Under the pieces are notes generated by a model that did not search any database, was not told the DNA's origin, and saw only the letters and a program-made list of their open reading frames with translations. From Isohypsibius dastychi (lineage: Eukaryota > Tardigrada > Eutardigrada > Parachela > Isohypsibiidae): DNA of 14,420 bases. The position numbers and the translations under genes were made by a program. Shown piece after piece: positions 12,769 through 14,420 of this stretch. The stretch lies in contig JAQIWT010000858.1 of the NCBI GenBank assembly GCA_034696485.1, positions 1 through 14,420 of the forward strand. Reading direction: 5' to 3'. Each line of letters opens with the position of its first letter. Position 1 is the first letter of the stretch.

Positions 12769-14420
12769 ATGGTAAGAATAAAGAGTGTACCGCTCAGTTA
12801 GTTGACGCGCTAGAGTTAGCAGTGGATGTGTTTGGGTTTCAGGGCGAAGAAATGGACCAGGAAGCGCGAAAAATGAAGTCGCTGGAGAACTTCGAGCGAC
12901 GAGATTCCGTCTACACCTCCGAAGCCCCTCGACTCCTTAAGATCACTGGAGGAATAGAGAAAGATGCCTTTCGACAAATGCAGCCTCATAGCTGGCAGGG
13001 CAAAGCTATTGCAGTATTTTGCAGTGGAGGAGATTCCCAAGGTTTGTTTGAAAAACAGACTGATCTTATCTCTTTTTTACATGTGTTTGTTCGATAAAGG
13101 CATGAATGCTGCGGTTCGTGGAGTTGTGCGAATGGGAATGTACGTCGGATGTAAAGTGTATTTCATCCATGAGGGGTATATGGGAATGGTTCAAGGAGGA
13201 AAGCTGATTGTCGAAGCGACTTGGGAGAGCGTTTCCGGCATAATTCAGAAGGCATATTTTTTGGATTGTTATGGTTCTAAAGAAACTGAGAACTTTGATG
13301 ATGTGTTATAGGGTGGGACGATTATCGGAAGTGCTCGTTGCGCGGAATTTCGCCAGCGTCCTGGACGGGTTTCCGCTGCGTTGAATCTCGTCAGCAGAGG
13401 AATTACTAATCTCGTTTGTATCGGTGGTGATGGAAGTTTGACGGGAGCCAATCTCTTCCGCCAGGAATGGCCGTCACTCTTACAGGAACTTCTCGATTCA
13501 AGTAAGAAAATACTATAGACATTTTTGTCGAATTTCATTTCCGGTTCAAATATTGGGATCTTTCAATTCTTGTTTGATACTTATGTTGATTTTTTTTGAA
13601 TTATTCGCGTTGTTCTGGGTAATTAGTGAGTATCGAACTTTTGTTTGTGCACCTTATCTTTTACCAAAACAAACTTGAAAAATAAAATAAACGGAACCGG
13701 AAGTATAAATATGACTACACAGTTTATGCTTGATATCCTCCGTTTTCCAGCACGCATCACGCCGGAACAAAAAGAAAAGTATGCTCACCTGAACATTGTC
13801 GGTCTTGTTGGGTCCATCGACAATGACTTTTGCGGGACGGATATGACCATCGGAACTGACAGCGCTCTTCATCGAATTGTTGAATGCATCGACGCGATTA
13901 CGACAACGGCCCAAAGGTACTTGTTATTTATCCGTTTTTTTGATTTAATATATCATCAAATGTGTTTCTAGTCATCAGCGCACCTTTGTTCTGGAAGTTA
14001 TGGGTCGGCATTGCGGATATCTGGCACTTGTTGCATCGCTGGCTTGTGAAGCCGATTGGGTCTTTATTCCCGAATGGCCTCCTGAGGAGAATTGGCCGGA
14101 ACTGCTTTGTAAAAAACTTGCGCAGGTTAGTTTGTAGTTATGGATTAATTGACTGTCATTTCCAAAATTCCCGTAACAAGATGCCTTAATGATTTCCGGT
14201 TTGGAATTGGTTATGAAAAAAAAGTTGAAGAAGATAAAATGAAAATGTGTTTATTTCAGGAACGTGAAATGGGACACCGGTTGAATATAGTCATCGTCTC
14301 AGAAGGCGCCATTGATCGAACAGGGAAGCCCATCACATCGGAACAAGTCAAAAACGTCATTGTTGACCGATTGAAGCAAGATACGAGAATTACAGTCCTT
14401 GGACATGTTCAACGTGGTGG
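12769..14420 (+). CDS. Pfk: ATP-dependent 6-phosphofructokinase, N-terminal half (3' truncated)
   Basis: Seven exons are visible: 12769-12771, 12843-13041, 13100-13251, 13312-13501, 13751-13916, 13972-14125 and 14260 onward, about 341 residues of a roughly 780-residue animal enzyme. PFK converts fructose 6-phosphate and ATP to fructose 1,6-bisphosphate, the committed step of glycolysis, in the cytosol. Motifs in order: ATP-binding GGDSQGMNAAVR (63-74), [10 protein letters not shown] (119-128), [10 protein letters not shown] (155-164), catalytic [15 protein letters not shown] (202-216) with Asp205 as the likely base, substrate-binding MGRHCGYLA (247-255), SEGAID, and the PFK signature VLGHVQRGG at the window end. 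Exon 1 codes only for the ATG, directly followed by GTAAGA; translation could instead start at Met5. About 54 residues precede the first beta strand, longer than the short leader I recall for the fly enzyme. The intron after Lys118 appears to be GC-AG. Confidence 0.95.
13252..13311 (+). other. Pfk intron 3, apparent GC-AG intron
   Basis: The protein alignment demands a join between IIQK and [10 protein letters not shown]. The exon ends CAGAAG and the next bases are GCATAT, while the 3' end reads TGTTATAG before GGTGGGACG. No GT in the vicinity keeps the frame, and reading through hits the TAG at 13309-13311. The 60-nt length matches neighbouring introns. The donor departs from the usual GCAAGT, so a T-to-C variant or sequencing error of an ordinary GT is possible. 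Confidence 0.75.

Overview
The window comes from the compact nuclear genome of an invertebrate animal. Four genes carry GT-AG introns, mostly 55-135 nt, with AATAAA poly(A) signals. The Argonaute mixes insect AGO1-like and nematode ALG-1-like stretches, so an ecdysozoan is likely; I cannot place it more finely from sequence alone. Bacterial features such as operons, ribosome binding sites and CRISPR arrays are absent.

Layout, left to right. (1) Minus strand, about 631 to beyond base 1: first exon of a BTB/POZ-domain gene that runs off the left edge. (2) Bases 632-1499: mostly intergenic, with weak minus-strand open frames. (3) Minus strand 2603-1500: a 367-residue, serine-rich, charged, probably disordered protein I do not recognise. 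(4) Bases 2604-4208: a divergent intergenic region with splice-like signals, a 51-codon acidic ORF, two TGACGTCA palindromes and a 12-G run. (5) Plus 4209-5180: complete five-exon RpL19, whose coding exon 1 is only 5 nt. (6) Plus 5948-11251: a complete 17-exon AGO1-class Argonaute of 922 residues with all four slicer residues. It has a 1365-nt first intron with a second promoter-like region, and a pyrimidine-rich 3' UTR of about 0.9 kb. (7) Plus 12769 to beyond 14420: the N-terminal half of 6-phosphofructokinase, seven exons visible, including a 3-nt coding exon (the ATG alone) and an apparent GC-AG intron.

The genes are separate transcription units with housekeeping or regulatory roles: translation (RpL19), small-RNA silencing (Ago1) and glycolysis (Pfk). 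Nothing suggests they act as one system. The most useful points for a second look are a possible alternative Ago1 N-terminus made from an internal promoter, the GC-AG intron in Pfk, the BTB gene hidden at the left edge, and the unassigned minus-strand protein. I found no evidence for a wholly new system.
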